Positions 14,501 through 29,500 are shown, numbered from the stretch's first letter. The stretch: DNA of 64,000 nt from Chromera velia (GCA_018398765.1 JAHBMJ010004672.1:6502-70501), one strand, 5' to 3'. Translations and numbers: made by a program. The notes: generated by a model from the letters alone, not told the origin.

Positions 14501-17500
14501 TCGAGTCTCCCTCCCCTGAAATGTTTCGGGTCCTCCGTCATGAGAGGCCTCACACTGACTACAGACGCAGCGCCGGAGCCGGAGCGAGAGTCCATTGCGG
14601 GCGGTTGGGTGTGTGTGGAGTTTGAGAGTTACTGGATGGCGCTCGACGGCAATAGGCTGGAATGCGAGAGCCGGGGCGTCCTGAAGGACGGCAAAGACAA
14701 CGCACGATGCTTTAGTCGGGATGACGAAGGCGCGGTCTGCAAGGAATATCTGTCTGAGGAGGACTGCAAGAAAGACGTGGCGAACACAGCAGGCACACGC
14801 AGAACACAAGACTGCCCAAAGCCCCCCGATGACGTTCCTGCGTGGTGCCGTGAAGTCCCCGAGGCCTACTGTCCTGCTGCAGCAGTTATGTACACCCTCC
14901 GTGCAGACTGTTGTTCCTCTTCCGGCACGCCTGACGAACTCCCCACCTCCTCTTACGTGACCTCTTGCCCTCTGACCAGCAACTCGGGTGTTGAATCCTT
15001 TGTGGATATCGATGAGTTGGAGTGTAGAGGACAGGGAGGTACTGGGGAGACAGAGGGCCAGTGGGCGATGAGCGGTTTCGAGGTCGTCTCCTGTGACTCT
15101 GGAGTTCGGGGCGGCGACGAGGAGACACAAAGGGACAGGAGTCAGGAGAAGTTTGCAATCAGATACACCTGCACGTACCTCGACCTCGGTCAGTCAGTCG
15201 GTCGACGTGTGTGCTTGCGCGTCCATGCGTTTGTGTGCCCGTACGTGCATTGTTGCGTTTGTCCGTCCATGTCTGTGTGCGTGTGTGTATGCGATTGCGG
15301 GAGGCAATGCCCCCATGTCCATCCAATCTGTTTCGTTTCCTGTAAATTCCTTCCGCGAGGACCGACGTGAAGTACTTCGACGTATCGTCATTCCTTCTCT
15401 GTGAGATTTAAAATGCCGGTTGTCTGCGTGGGAAGACTCCTTGTTTCTCCGCTCCAATCTTTGATCCTTTCCCCCTGTCCGTCTTTCTTTCGTGCCTGCC
15501 TCTTTTCTGCAGTCAATGCCGTTCCATTTGCGTCGGCCGATGAGGGATGCAACCTTCCTCCTCGTCCTCGTTCCGTCTCGGTCCAACGATGGGGCCGGTA
15601 CGTGGCAGATAATTTCGACCCTCAGATCTCAAAGGGGTGCAAGAGCTTTTTGTCCATCGGGCCCTGTGCCCCGTTTGCTGGGGAACCCGCGTCCTCCCTC
15701 TCCGATTTCGGCGCCTTCTGCCCCTTCCCGGGGTATGGGCTCTCGGCGGTGCAGTTTGAGAGCTGTGGATACCATCAATTCGGGTCCTACGGTCGCGTGA
15801 CGACCTTCTGCCAGGCACTCACCCCACCCGAACAGGTTTCCGACGCCCTTGTGGTTGCGCGTGCGTCAGGACTCCCCGAGGACGATCCTGCAGTGATAGA
15901 GAAGGCAGAGGATCAAGTAGTGGGCTCAGTGATCTGTGCGGTGTTCCAGACTGAACCGAACGGCCCCTCCGCAGTGCTAGAGAGTCTGTCGAGACAGCAG
16001 ATGAAATGCCCTACTGGATGGTTCCTCTCAGGCTTCCAGGTCGGTGCGTGCGTCAGTCTGCCTCTGCTTTCATCATGCGCTGTTTTTTGGCTTCAGACTT
16101 TCACTTCGCATCGGCACCCCTTCTCTCTAAATTGCCTTTTCTTTCTCCTTCTCTTCTTGAACGTTTCGTTTGGGTTTTGTGTTGGTGGTAAGTCTGACAA
16201 AGAAGACCGAGCATCTCCGACGACACCATGCATGCACCTTCGCTCCTGCCTTGTTCAGGTGTTTGCTGTGGGGAGCGCGTCCGATGAGGACAAGGCTGCT
16301 GCAGCGGCTGGGACGGAAGACGATGGCACCACCGTGCAACCGGCAGCGAACCAGTTTTCGTACAGCTGTTGCAAGAGCGCAGCCACAGTCGCGTATTCCA
16401 TGACCCTCAGGTCCGTTCGGTAGATGGATGGATCTCTTGCGGCGTCAATCTGAGCAGCTCGATTCTGTCTTCATGTTTCATCTGAAAGGTTGCCTTTTCC
16501 CTCGTCCTCCTTTGCCGTCTCTTCTGCTCTGCTCTTCTGCCCTACGGCTTTTCGTGTGTGTTTGTGTATCTGCGCCAGGCATGCCGTAGAGAGATTTGTT
16601 GGGGGCTCATATTTTGTTCGACAGGATTGAAGTGTTCAATTATGTGCTTGTTCTGCTGTGTTTGAAATTTGATGTGCAGACGGGAGAACGAGTGCGACAC
16701 GAGTGCTCTTCCTGCGGGAGACAGCGGACAGCTGGAACTTCTGTACAAGCAGAGGATCTTCTGCCCGTCCACATTGCTGATATCGGAGTTTGAGATCAAA
16801 CCCTGCTACACAGGAGAGTCTGAAGTTCCCACTGGACTCCGCGCCTCGTACACCTGCAGAAGGCCAATGGTGCTTCCTGGCACAGTGGCCACCTCCGCGA
16901 AGGTTCCCAGAGGGAAGTGCTCATCCCTGGGAGGGAAGGATATGGCGTTGGTCGCAGACGGTCGGTTGCTTCGGTTGGGTGTCCTGCTTTTGTTTCGGTT
17001 TTGTGGTTTGTCTCCTTCCGTCGTTTTTGGAACATTTGCTGCAAGGTTTGGTCTGGCCAACGATGCTTCGCTTTCACACTTGTATAGGTTCCCAATCGGG
17101 GTGTTGGCTAGCTGAAACTCAAATGCTTTTCCTTACACACCCAGGAGAGGGGATGCAGGCAGGCAGACGCGTAACCACCGAGCCAGCCAGCCAGCCAGCC
17201 CAGCAGTGCTCCAATCTCTGTCTTCTTTTTCTGTCGGTGGTTGTGTATGAGTGGCACGAAGATTCACTTTTCTTTTTCATTTGCCCCTTGATTCCCTGTC
17301 CCTTTCTCTCTCTGCAGCGTCCGTTCCAAAAGACGGTCAGTGTGCGGACGGCAACTTCGTCACTGGCGTCTCCTTCGAGGCCTGCGATGCGACTAAGGAA
17401 GACATTCTTGTTCCTTCTCTCGAGCCATCTGCGGGGACAGAGTGGAGAATGGTGACCAGCTGTGGGGGTCTGGGGGCTGCACAGAAGGCCGAGGATGGAG

Positions 17501-20500
17501 GCGAGAAGTGTGAAGAGAACTCTTCTGAGTGGACTAGTGGGGATGACACGAAGACATTGATCGAGGAGGTGAAAAAATTGGACTCCGCCTGTAAAGCGGG
17601 GACAGCCATGACGGCCCTGAGATTAGAGAAGGATGCGGACGGAAAGAAGCTGAAGGTCGCTTTCAGCTGCTGTCCGATTCCTGCAGAGCGCACTCTCGAT
17701 GTTGTAGTCGAGGGTGCCTGTGAGGTTTTGGAGACGGGAGATGCCTCGGCTGTTGCGCGTCTGTTCGAGACCCAGTGTGGAGGTCCCGAGTTGCTCCTCC
17801 AGTCTTTCAAGGTGGAGGAGTGTCCGGATGCCCCCCCTCTGCCAGGAGAAGAAAGTCTGAGGACATACCGAATGGAGTTCCAGTGTGCTTTCCTTCTCGG
17901 TCAGTCAGTCGGAAAAAGAAGTTTCGGTCTTTCGGTTGTATGGCAAAATGAATGTGGGGGGAAGAAAGGAGGTCCAAAAGAGGGTCTGGGATCCATGCGT
18001 GCTTCTCCACTGAAGAAGAGAAAGCCCTCAGACCTCATCTAGCAATGCTTTCTCTTTTGTTTTTCAATCTCTGCTTCTTGTCAAAAAGTGGATTATCCAC
18101 CCAGACCCCAAGCTGCAGTTCATCTCACTTTTTCTTTTCTGGAACTTATGCTTTCGCGCCTTCCTGCTCCTGTGTTCGCGTCTCTCTGTCTGCTGCATGA
18201 ACCCATTGCAGATTTGGCCTGGACGAAGGAGATCCCCCCATCTCCTTCCGCGTGCACTTTCCAGTCCATCTCACAGAAGTTGGACGACAAGGAGTGGGCA
18301 GCCTCCCCGCCGCCGTGTCCGGTCGTCACGCAGAAGTTCGCCCATTGTGAGCAGTCGACAACCGCGGGAGGGTACGGGTTGATGCAGGTGACAGGGGAGG
18401 ACATGTCCATAGGATGTCCGTTCTCCGACAAGCCCAACAAAATGTACATCCTCACCGGAGCAGAGTACAAAAAGTGCGGAGCCCTCGATGACTTCATCAC
18501 CCCCTTCTCGGCCTGCATCCATTCGCGTGCTTTGACGCAGTTGGCGCAAAAGCAGCAAGTGCCACCTTCTTCCTCTCTGGCAGAGGAGGGCGAGGGCACC
18601 GAGAGCCATTCCGAGCTGGTGTCTCAGACGGGTGTCGACATGGATGAGCTTCCTGTCCGGTGTGAGACGATCGACGTGACTGTCACAGACATCCCTGCAC
18701 CCTCCTCTCTCCAGTTCCTTCCCTCTGCATGCCCGAAAGGTCTCTTCATGACCGGCCGCACGATCAAGAGCGCAAATCTGACGGCGTATCCTTTCGAGGC
18801 TGCAGAGGCAGGACTTGAAAACGCCGAGAAGCTGCGATGCCCAGAGGGTCTGAGCATGACGATCAACGAGGCCACGTTCGAGAATAAGGAGACGAACAAG
18901 GAGTGCAAGGAGGATGTTACCCGTCTCCTTGTGTCCAGGTGTGAGGGTCTGGCCGAGTGTGAGATCACCAAGAACGAAATTCCGAAAGATCCTAAGTGCA
19001 AGACCAGTCTGACAGGAGACAAGAGTCTCCGTCTTTTCACGGGCACCTTCAACTGTCTGAAAAACGTACAGCGCAGAGAGAAAGTGACTGCCTGCGGGGA
19101 TCAGACGGTCAACCTCGAGTGCCCTGCTGGCCTCGCTCTGCGAGTCATCAAGGCAACCTACAGATTGGCCAAGAAGACAGATTGCAACGGACCCGCCTCA
19201 TTCGTCCAGACTCATCAGACGTCTCCGCAGACTTCCTCTTCAGAGGTCCAGTCGGGATCCACCTCTACCGCAGAGACCGAGACAGAGGAAGACGTGGGGG
19301 ACAACGATGTGGTCGACTACGAGAGCATCGCGGGAGAATGCGATCGCAAGACTCGCTGCATTTTTGTCCTTTCCGCCGACATGCTTTCCTCCCGTCTACT
19401 GAAAAAATTCCAGAGCGCCGCGGACATCGAGTACATCTGCGAGCAGCCAGCTGACGAGACACAGCTGACTGTCTCCACGAGGTGCTGCGGTTCTCCCGAT
19501 GCCTATTCTGCCATTGAGAGGATTGAGAGAGAATCCGCCTGTGCTCCTATGGACACTATGTCCATCGACTCCCTCAGAGGAGTGCAGACCGTCTGCCCCG
19601 CCTACGTGAACGATCCCGAGGGACGCGCGCTTCCTGCCGGAATGACCGGATTAAAATTGGAGGAATGTGATCCTTCGGGGACCTACCGTTTCCGTGCGCT
19701 GTGTGAGGGCATCGCTATGGCACCGAAGGGGTCCCTTGAAGTGACCAAGGGGGATAAGTGTCTGGCTGTTGGAAAGACAGACAAGATTGCTGACGTCATG
19801 AAAGGCCTGTTCCCATCAGGCAGCAAGGGCTTTGAGTGCGAGGACGGTCGGTTCCTCGGATTTGGTCTGGCCAGTCCGAAAGGATGCTCTGCTGGGCAGT
19901 ACAAGAACATTGCAGGGTGCACCTCGGGCAGCCGTGAGTCTGAGGATCTCAAGGCGAATCAGGGGAAGACCGCAGTCACTTGTGAGAAGGAAGCAACACG
20001 CCATGGTCTTGCTGCGTGTCCTGCTCACTCTCTCCTCAAGAAGTTGTCGTTCGACTCCACCTCCCACCCCGGGGGGGACGGCACTGAGGTGCCCTTCCTC
20101 AAGTACACCTGTTGCAAACCTAATCTAGGGCCCCGACAGTACCCGACCAGGAGACACGCAAGTCCGTGCGTGAAGCCTGAAGGACTGCTGAAGCAGCTTG
20201 CGGCCACAGATGGTGCCGGGGCCTCCTTCAGTTGCGGTGCTGCCGACTATGCCTTGCAGAAGGTGCAGATTCTTGAGTGTCCCGCTGGAAAGGACGATAA
20301 AGAGAAGACGTACCAACTGAAATTCGAGTGTGCATACGTCGATTTCGGTCCGTCTTGCCTGTCTCTGTTCTTTTTTTTGTGCGCGAGGTCTCCAGATTCT
20401 CTATGCTCTGGCAGGACATCCTTGTCGGTCTTTTTCCCTTGTTGGTTGCATTCGTTCCCGCTCTTTGGTCCTTCGCTTTCCCCTTTATCTGGTTCCTTTC

Positions 20501-23452
20501 GTTCTCTCCTGTGTCTTTGTTCACTCGTCCACGGCCGGTCTCTCCAGTCGAACTGATCGGCCGCGGAGAAGAAGACACCGTCACAAGCAGAACAAGCATG
20601 AAGAAAGCAAGAAAAGACCAGAGGAGAGGGAGAGATTTTCGTTCCTTTCCAGGGAAGCAGGTTGAGAGAGCAGACTGCCAGAGACTGATTCTTCTTCCCC
20701 TTGTGAGTGAATGAGTGATTGCAGAAGAGCAGACCGAATATCTCCTCGACGACGAAGTCTTCCTCAACCCAAAAGACATCCCGAAAACCGACGAATATCT
20801 CGTGAAGGGTCCCTGCGGATTCCCCAGAAAGGGCATCAGCAAACGTCTGCCTGCTGCCTTCTCGACTCAGGAGGCACCCGTGTCCTTCTCCCTTCTGCAA
20901 CAGCAGCAAGAGAGCAGCAGCCATGCACACTCTCATGTGCAAGACGGCGCAGGGGCAGCAGAGGAGGGTGGGCCGAAAACGACACTCCTGCATCAGTCAG
21001 ACACCCACACAGCCGCGCATGTGGAGACTGAGGGTGAGGGTGTTGCCACAGGCGTGGTGGAAGGCCACTCGCACGACTCGCGGAAGAGTGGGGTGGCAAA
21101 ATCCAATTGGGAAGGCTACAGGAAGACCGAGAAGACCACACCATCCTGCCAGCCCGCCGGGGGGGAGAAGACGGCAATTGATGAGCTCACCCAGTTCCCT
21201 ATGTCATGCTCTGCTTCTGAAGGATATTTGAACACGGTGCAATTGATGAGTCAGGTGGGGTCTAAGTGTCCCGTGAAGAAAACGAAGATGAGTTGGGAGT
21301 GTGCCCGCAATTGGAAGAGAGGCGATTGCTTTGAGCAGGAGATCTCTGGCAAGACCGTCCCTGTTCCCCAACCGAAATCACGCCGACTGTTCCGATTCTT
21401 CAAAAACAAATTCCGCAAAACAAAGGAAGAGCCTCTCCAGATTGGCTCTCTGGAGAAGCTAGACTCCCGCATCCAGTGCCCAGCCGGTGCTGCCCTGACA
21501 TCCATTCGTATTGAGGAGACAACGAAAGTGTCTCTGCTTGAGGAAGAGCATGAGCACGAGTGGCGGTTCTTCAGGAGAATCGTCAGAGCGGTCAAGAAGG
21601 TTGTCCAGAAGATAGTTCATGTCTTCAAACCCAAACCCCCTCCTCCAGTCCCCCGCCAACCCGCTCCAAGGTACTACAAGATCATCTACCAGTGCTGTCT
21701 GAACCGAGGAATCTTCACAGGTGCCGAGGCCAGGTTTAATCTCCCGACTGAAACCGTCACCACGGACTGGGTCAACGTCAAAGGTGTGTCTCTGCTGTCT
21801 CTCTGTCTGTCTCATTCCCAGGAGAGAAGGGAAAGAATTTAGAGATCGTCTGGAAAGCGTGTGGAGCAGTGGGCATTTTGCAGTTCTTTTCACTTTGTGT
21901 GCTTTCTGTTGCTGCCCAAACGTCATCTCCTTTCCATACGAAGGATTCCATTTCGAACCATGTCTCTGTTCCGGTATCCCTTCGGATGAAGTGCTTCGAA
22001 GATAGGGTCGGCAGACACGAAGACGGATGCACGCACACGCACTCCACTCACACGCGGACAGAGGTCGCGTGCATGACCTGTTCTTTCTTCTCTTTATTTG
22101 CCTGACTGCTTGACTGCAGGTAAACCTCTGGAGACGATGTCCAGCCTTCGGGCAGAATGCTCGGACGAAATGAGAGTCATGACCGGGTGGGTCAGTGGAA
22201 GAGCTAGGGGGAGTCAGGAGGTTTCCCTGCAGGCAAAAAGAGAGATCTCTCTCCTCGGCCACTCCTCAGTCTGCATTCACTGATCTCTGCTTGTGTGCCG
22301 CCTCTGCTTTTCCTCCCAAGTGTGGTCGCTCTGGCATTTTGCTCGTGTCCCGCTCTCGTTTCTTGCCGCGAAGCTGTGAAGGGCTCTTTTCATTCTTTCT
22401 CTTTGAAACTCGCTCGACGCCCTTCTCATCAAATGAATGAACTGCAAACACTTTCACTTGTGTGCTAAGACCTCAGTGAGACTGAACCCTTGATTGAATA
22501 TTTAAATGCGTGCGAGCTTTCAGGCTCCAATTCCAAGTCCGTAACCACAGGGACCTCCGAATGAAGGCCACGTGCCAGCCGATAGAGAGAGGAGTCGATG
22601 GAGGCTATTCTGAGTGGACACCCTGGAGCCCCTGTTCCCTCTCCTGCCAGTCTCTCCGTTTCCGTTCGTGCACAAACCCCCGGCCTTCCAGGGGGGGCAT
22701 GCCCTGTCCTGATGGAGAGGAGACGGTGCAGGTGAAGCCATGCGACCATGACTGTGTCGTTGGATCCCCGTCAGCTGCCGACCTTCCTCCAATCGGAAAA
22801 GTAGACCCCAACATCGGCCCTGTCTGCGGCTCCTCCACAGGTTTCTTCCTTGCGGGCGCCGCCCAGGAGTCCTGCGGCGTCTCCCAGGGACAGGAGATGG
22901 TCAGGTCCGTGCACACCTGCCGCCTCCCTCTGGATCTCCATGACATGCCCAGCAGGGAGGAGGTGCCCCCGATGCAGTGTAAGGAACACAAGAGCAGATC
23001 GTACAGAAATCTGAAGACTGCGTTGGGATTCGTGGAGTGTCCGGGAACCTCGATCATGGAAAACCTCAGGTGGACAGTCAAGGGAGGAGACACGTTTGTG
23101 CCATTGAAGAATCAGGTCCGTCCGTCCGTTTGTTTGTCTGTCTGTCTGGTCTCTGTCGTCGGGGGAGTGATAGATATTATGTGCGTTCATGCAGTGAGGG
23201 CTTTCTTTTTGCTGGAGCCTGTTTGTGTTTCTTTGCTGGTCACCGTTTTGAGACCATTCCTGGAGATACTATGGATGTGCGCGTGATATCTCACATGTAA
23301 GGAAGAGAGAAAACAAAGAATCTGTCCGGTTAGCGATGGGTCCGGTCCGCAGGCACACGCGCGCCTCCCGACTCTGCCTTTCTCTGAGAGCGTACCTCCT
23401 TGCTCGATGTGCTTTTTGTCGTGTGACCTTGTTTGCATTCTCTCTCTTTCTT

Positions 23453-23524
<72 letters not shown>

Positions 23525-26500
23525 CAGAAGCGCGAGACGACATGCGAGGACTCGGGTTTCCTCGTCCTCCGGTGTCCCCGGAAGAAGTCGGTGAAGATTT
23601 TGGACGCCCACCTCTACGGGCCTGCCGACAAGACCTTGCCCTCCGTGTGCCCCCAGGTGCTCGCAGGGGATGTCGAGGGTCTCCTTGCAGAGGCCGAGGC
23701 AGAGCACGAGGGAATGGGCCAGTGCGACTCTGCGTATGTGAAGGATGCAGTTGCACAACAGTGTAACGGTAGGAGGAGGTGCAAGCTCAAGGCAGACGCG
23801 TCGAATCTGGCGGCTCCCAGATGCGGCGTCGACGGGCTCCGGACTCTGAACGTCCGATACGGCTGCGTGAACAGTGACACGCGGTCTCGAGTTCTGTACT
23901 CATGCTGCGACCTGATCCATGGAGGAGGGAAAGGGAAAGGCAAAAAGGGAAAGAATGGTTCGAAGGCACTGAAGGTGCACAAGGCGAAGAAGGACAAATC
24001 GTCCAACCTCCCTGGAGCAAGGACGCAGATCTTCGAGTCGGCGATCTATCACGCCAAATTCCAGTCGACTTCCTGTTTCCCCAACAGAGACATTGACGAC
24101 CTCGCAGTCGAAAATGCAGACGGAGAGGCTGCAAGTGCGGAGGCACAACAGTCTCCTTACGGGGAACTGGAGTGCCCAGAGGGATTCTTCCTCCAGGTCC
24201 TGTCGTCAACATGCAATTGCTTTCTTCATTCCTAGCTGCCTTTTTTCGTTTTTCTTCCTTTTTCTGTCAATCTGACAGATACACGCGCACTTTTCTTCTT
24301 CGTGTCTTTCCTCTGTTTCTTTCCTTCTCTGCTTTTCGTTCTCTCTTTTTCACCCGACTGCGCTAACAAAGGGCAGCGGGCTCTTGTCAGTCAGTTCAAC
24401 AGATCCGCTTTGGCTTTCCCTCAAAAACTTTGGTGCCGTATTGTTTGCCCGTCTTCTCTCTTTTCTATTTCTCTTAGTTCCTGTCTTTCATCTTTTGCTT
24501 GACAATGAAAGGCTTTCCGCTGGAGGCAATCTCTTCCTTCCTTGATTCGTTTCTCCCTCCTCTAATGCCTGCGCATAAACACCCGTGCTCTTCCCTTCCT
24601 CTCCCCGCCCCTCCCGCCCGTGCAGGGTTACAAGGTCCAGAGGTGCAACAAGAGAGAGAGGAGAATGGCATACAAGTGTGCGCTGATTGACAGACGTCAG
24701 TGAGATAGACTGACTCCAAGTGGAATTTTCATTTGGCTCCGTCCCTTGTGTTCTCACACAAAAGTTCACCTCTCTGTTTGAATTCTTTTGTTTCTCCCCT
24801 GACCATCTTTCGCGAGTGCGCGCCGCCTCTTTATTCTTCTGTTTCTATACGACGCTTCTGTCAATCCTCTTTGCGTGCGTCAGTCCCCATATTTCCTCCT
24901 AGAAGCTGAATGCTGTGTGACTGCCTGATCTCCGTGCGATTTGAACCAACAAGCATCCTTTGCCTTAGCCCCACGATCCCTTCATGATACGCATTCCTGC
25001 ATGCAGGTGGTTGGGTTTCTTACAACACGGCCCCTGTGCATGACGCCTGCGTGGATCCCCTCGCTCTGTCCAGCCAGTTCGCTTTCTCGTGCAACCAGAA
25101 CTCTTTCCTCTCAGACGTTACCTTCCACGGGTGCCTGGACTCCACAAAGAAGGGTGCGTCGGTTGTTTGTTGGTGACTTTGCGTGTTCGTTGGTCCGATG
25201 CACAAACGGAGGCTGTTGGAGGAGACCACTGGCGCACGCACATGCAGATGGCATACACAATGACCGACAGAATGCGACCATACAAAGAGAAAACAAAAAA
25301 TGCTGACAGTCTGACATCAGAAGCACCAGAGAGAGTTCGATGTGAGGATCCTGTCACAGCAACAGCATCACGTTTAGCCTAGATACATGTATCTCTTTTC
25401 TGCACCCGTTTTCCCTCCTCCCTCTGTGTGAGTCTGCAGCTCTTGCTCTGATCGCATCGAGTGCGCGCACATCTCGTCACGAGTCAGACGAGTGGAAGGA
25501 GACGCTCCGAGTGGCAGGGGAGATGGCAGGCGCGTCTTCCTCCACAGGCACGATGAAGGGGTCCTGTGCGGGCATAGAGCTGGACCCTGCAGTGAACGGA
25601 AAGATCCAAAGTCACTGCAAGTCCTTTACAGGGGACTGGTATGACCTTCCGTCCTTTGCAATAGATGGACCGATGCCTCTGACAACTCTTGTGCGCATTC
25701 CGAGCGCGCACTGCCTGCATGATTTCGAAGACGGGGAGGGAAAGAAGTCGGGGGTGATGACAGAGCTGAAGATCGAGAAGTCCTCAGACAGCAGAAAAGC
25801 GAGGTATAAGTACAAGTGCTGCCTGTCCTCCCGTGAGTTCCTCATGGGGCGTGACGCAGAGAAAGAACAGCCCCCGATTATCTACGCCACCACTCAATGC
25901 GCCCCCATTGGCACTCAGTATGTGTCGGAGGTCCCGGAGAAATTGAGTTTCGGGTGCAATGGAGATAAGAGTGGATATGCCCTGACGTCCTTCCAGTTTG
26001 AGCCCTGTGTGCCTGAATCCTGGTGGCAGCCTGCCGGTTGGTACAAGGTGAAGTACACCTGTGGGGCTGCTGACTGGACGAAGCTGGATTCAGAGGCTCT
26101 GCTGTCAGCAGAGGACACAGGCCTTCCTGTTGATGATTCCTTGGACGAGTGCGAGCTGGCAGCAATGGAGTGTGAGGTGCGTCGCGGGCTGGGATTTTGG
26201 GGGGNNNNNNNNNNNNNNNNNNNNNNNNNNNNNNNNNNNNNNNNNNNNNNNNNNNNNNNNNNNNNNNNNNNNNNNNNNNNNNNNNNNNNNNNNNNNNNNN
26301 NNNNNNNNNNNNNNNNNNNNNNNNNNNNNNNNNNNNNNNGGCATGAACTGAGGGAAAGAATAGGGAGGGACCTTCGCAGACCATTGAAGAGTGCAATGGT
26401 GCCACGACTTCCGATAAAGTGACAACAAAAAGATGTCTAGCCAATTTTTCAGTTCTCCCTCCCTTTCTCTTGGGAGGCGGACTGAAGCGCTGCCGTCTTC

Positions 26501-29500
26501 TGATTTTCTTTGTTGCCTTTCCAGCTGCCAATAGTTCTTTTACTGAAACTCTATCTATCGATGTTGCTCTGCGTATGTGGTCCGTCTTGCAGGTGAAGGG
26601 TTCTGACGCCGTGTGGAACGGAAAGAACGCGTGCGAGCAGATGGACGACTGCACGCGTCTGTGCAGAAAGGTGGAAGAGCTCTCGTGCAAGTGGCTTGAG
26701 TGGTCTCTGGGTGTGCAGAGAAAGCCGCGGGTTGGAAGGGGCAAGGGCAGCCTCGCTTCTTCATCCTCTTCTTCGAGAGCCGTCGCTGGAAAGAGACATG
26801 GAGGCAGACACAGGCACCACCACAGGCATCGCCACCAGGTCTGTCAGTCAGTCAGCATTGACGGAAAACGGAAGCTGAAGGAAGAAAGCAGTCGGAGACG
26901 AAGAACGAAAAAAACTGGAAGAGTAGAGAGAGTCAATCCATTCCATTGATGAACGCCCTTCCCCGTGCTTTCTCCCGTCAGACCCTCATGCGAAGGCGCT
27001 TTATCGTTGTTTTGTTCCCATCGCCCGACAAAACCGGATCTCCCGCTCCGTACCCTCTTTCCCCATCTCTCTGCTTTCTTCTTCTCCTCTCCTCTCTTTA
27101 CAGGCGAAGCATCCATCTTCACATCTCCAGGCAGCCCACATGCGGACCTACCACCATCAGCATCGCCGTCACGCAAACAGAGAAGCGACATCTGCCATCT
27201 CCAAGCGCCCCCCCCACCACAGCCACAGCCACAGCCCCTCGAAACCTCTGAAGGGGGCCTCCTCTCCAATTGCTGCATCTGTAGGCGGCAAGGTGGGAGC
27301 ACAGTCCTTGACAGTCACCCGGAGGTCGCACAGACGCTCCACTCACCGCCGTATCCGCAGCCACCGCCGCCGCCGCCACTCTTCGTCCCGCCCTGTGCCC
27401 TCTGATGGTCCTGAAGTTGTTGGCCTCTCTCATCACTCTCACTCGAAGAGGAGAGGAAGGGGAAGAAGAGTTTCAGACGACCCTGAGGAAGAAGAGGAAG
27501 AGGAGGAGGAAGGAGACGAAGAGGAGGAGGAAGAAGAGGAAGAGGAGGAGGACCCGAAAGCCGCGATGGTCGGTTCGATCACCGGTGCGTTCTCTTCCAA
27601 TCCAGGAGATTGGGCAGAGGACATGGAAACCCTCTGGAATTCCACGAAGGATTTGGGGAAGTACACAGGAGAGGCCATGAAAGATTACTGGAACGAGACC
27701 CAGGAGTATTGGGCCAACCTCACCGACAGGTGGGAAGAGGACCCCCTCGGTGCCGCTTTGGAACTGGTTGGCACTGTGCATGGTGCGATTGAGGGCACGA
27801 TCATTGGAGAGATGGCAGAGGATGTTGGAAAGAGGGTGAAGGGAAAGCACGACGACTACAAGAGTGGCAGAGAGTCGGGGGCAAGCTACCGCATGCAAAA
27901 AATGCGGGAGGAAGGGTTTGAGGGAACGGATGAGGAGTTGGAAGAGGCGGTCCGAAGGGAGATGGCGAGGGAGAAGGTTACTGCCGAGAGAGAGAAGGCC
28001 GAGAAAGAGGAGGCGAAGTCAAAGGGTATGAGTGTTGACGAGCTCAGAAAACAGAAGGCCAAGGAGTTAGGTATGACAGATGCCGCCTATGCGCAGAAAT
28101 TGGCGGAGGAAGATGACATCAAGCACATGAAAAATGAGATTGCGGTTGAAGCAAAGAGGGCGGCAGAGAGGCAGAAGGAGGCAGAGAAGGAGGCCGCGAT
28201 CGATGAGCGTGCCGCCGAGTTGAAGGAGAAGAACGGTATGACAGATGAAGAGGCCAGGGCCGAAGCAGAGGCCGAAGCCCAGCGGCGTGCCGAGGCCGGT
28301 GACGCTGCTGCGAAGGCCAAGGGGGAAGAGATTAGTGAGATGTCGCCAGAGGACAAGAAGAAAGCGGCTGCAGAAGCAGGATACCCTGATACTGATGAAG
28401 GTCAATCAGTGCCTGTGCGAGTGAGACGGTGGTGGGGCGAGTGACTGGGTGGGTGAAGGAGTAGGCGGGTGTGTAAGTATGAATGGCTGAAAGGTGTCGG
28501 AAAGGTTTTGTGGGTGGAAGCGAATGCGAGGAAGGGAGCAGGCATGATTGAGTGATCACAGGTGGTCATTTTCCACACGCAAAAGTGCATGTCTTGTCTT
28601 TTCTTCCATCCCTCTTTGCTCTGTATCGCACCCACGTTTTTTTGTCCTCATAGTTGTCTTCCTTCCTTCATTCCCCCTTTCCCCTCTCTCTCTCTCTCTC
28701 TCTCTCTCTTTGTCTGCGAAGAAAAAGAGGGAGAAGAAGAAGAAACATATAGTCTGTCTGTCTGTCTGTGTGTGTGAGCGTATGTTTCAGGAAGGAAGGC
28801 CTGGGAGGAGGATGAGAAGAGGAAGGCGGGAGATCAGGCAGAGAGGGACCGACAGTTGAAGGAAGACGTCGCAGCCGCGAGGGCGAAACGCGACGGTGTG
28901 ACGAAAGAGCAGGCCTTGAAGGAGATGGCGGCGGAGGAAAAGACAGCTGCAGAAACCATTGCGAAGGAAAACGAAAAGAGAAAGAAGAACGGTCAGGATC
29001 TTATGACTCCAGAGGAAGAGGACGCAGCCAGGATCTATGCAGAGGCAGAGACACAGAAAAAGAAGAATGCAGATGCCACAGCCGAAAGAATAAAGCAGGA
29101 GAAGGCGGCTGATAAGTACAATGCCGACAAGCAAGGTGTGTCTGTCGAGGTTTATCGTGAGCAAGAGGCGAAAAAGTTGGGGTGTGACACCGGTGCACAG
29201 CCCGAATGCCTTGACCGAAAGAGGGCTGAAGCGGCTGCGGCAAAGCAGGCAGACAGAGAGAAGGCATACCAAGATGAGAAAAGCAGCGCAGAGCAGAAGA
29301 AAAAAGATTGGGATGCCAAAGAGAAACAGGCCGATGACGATGAGAAGAAGTTGCGGGAGGTGGAGGCACAGGGAGGTGACACGCAAGACGCTGCAGAGAA
29401 GCAGCTAGTAGATAACAACCCCGAGGTAAAGAAAGAGGAGGACAATATGAGTCCGGAAGAGAAAGCGGAAGCAGACAAGGCCAAGAAAGCAGATGAAGAG

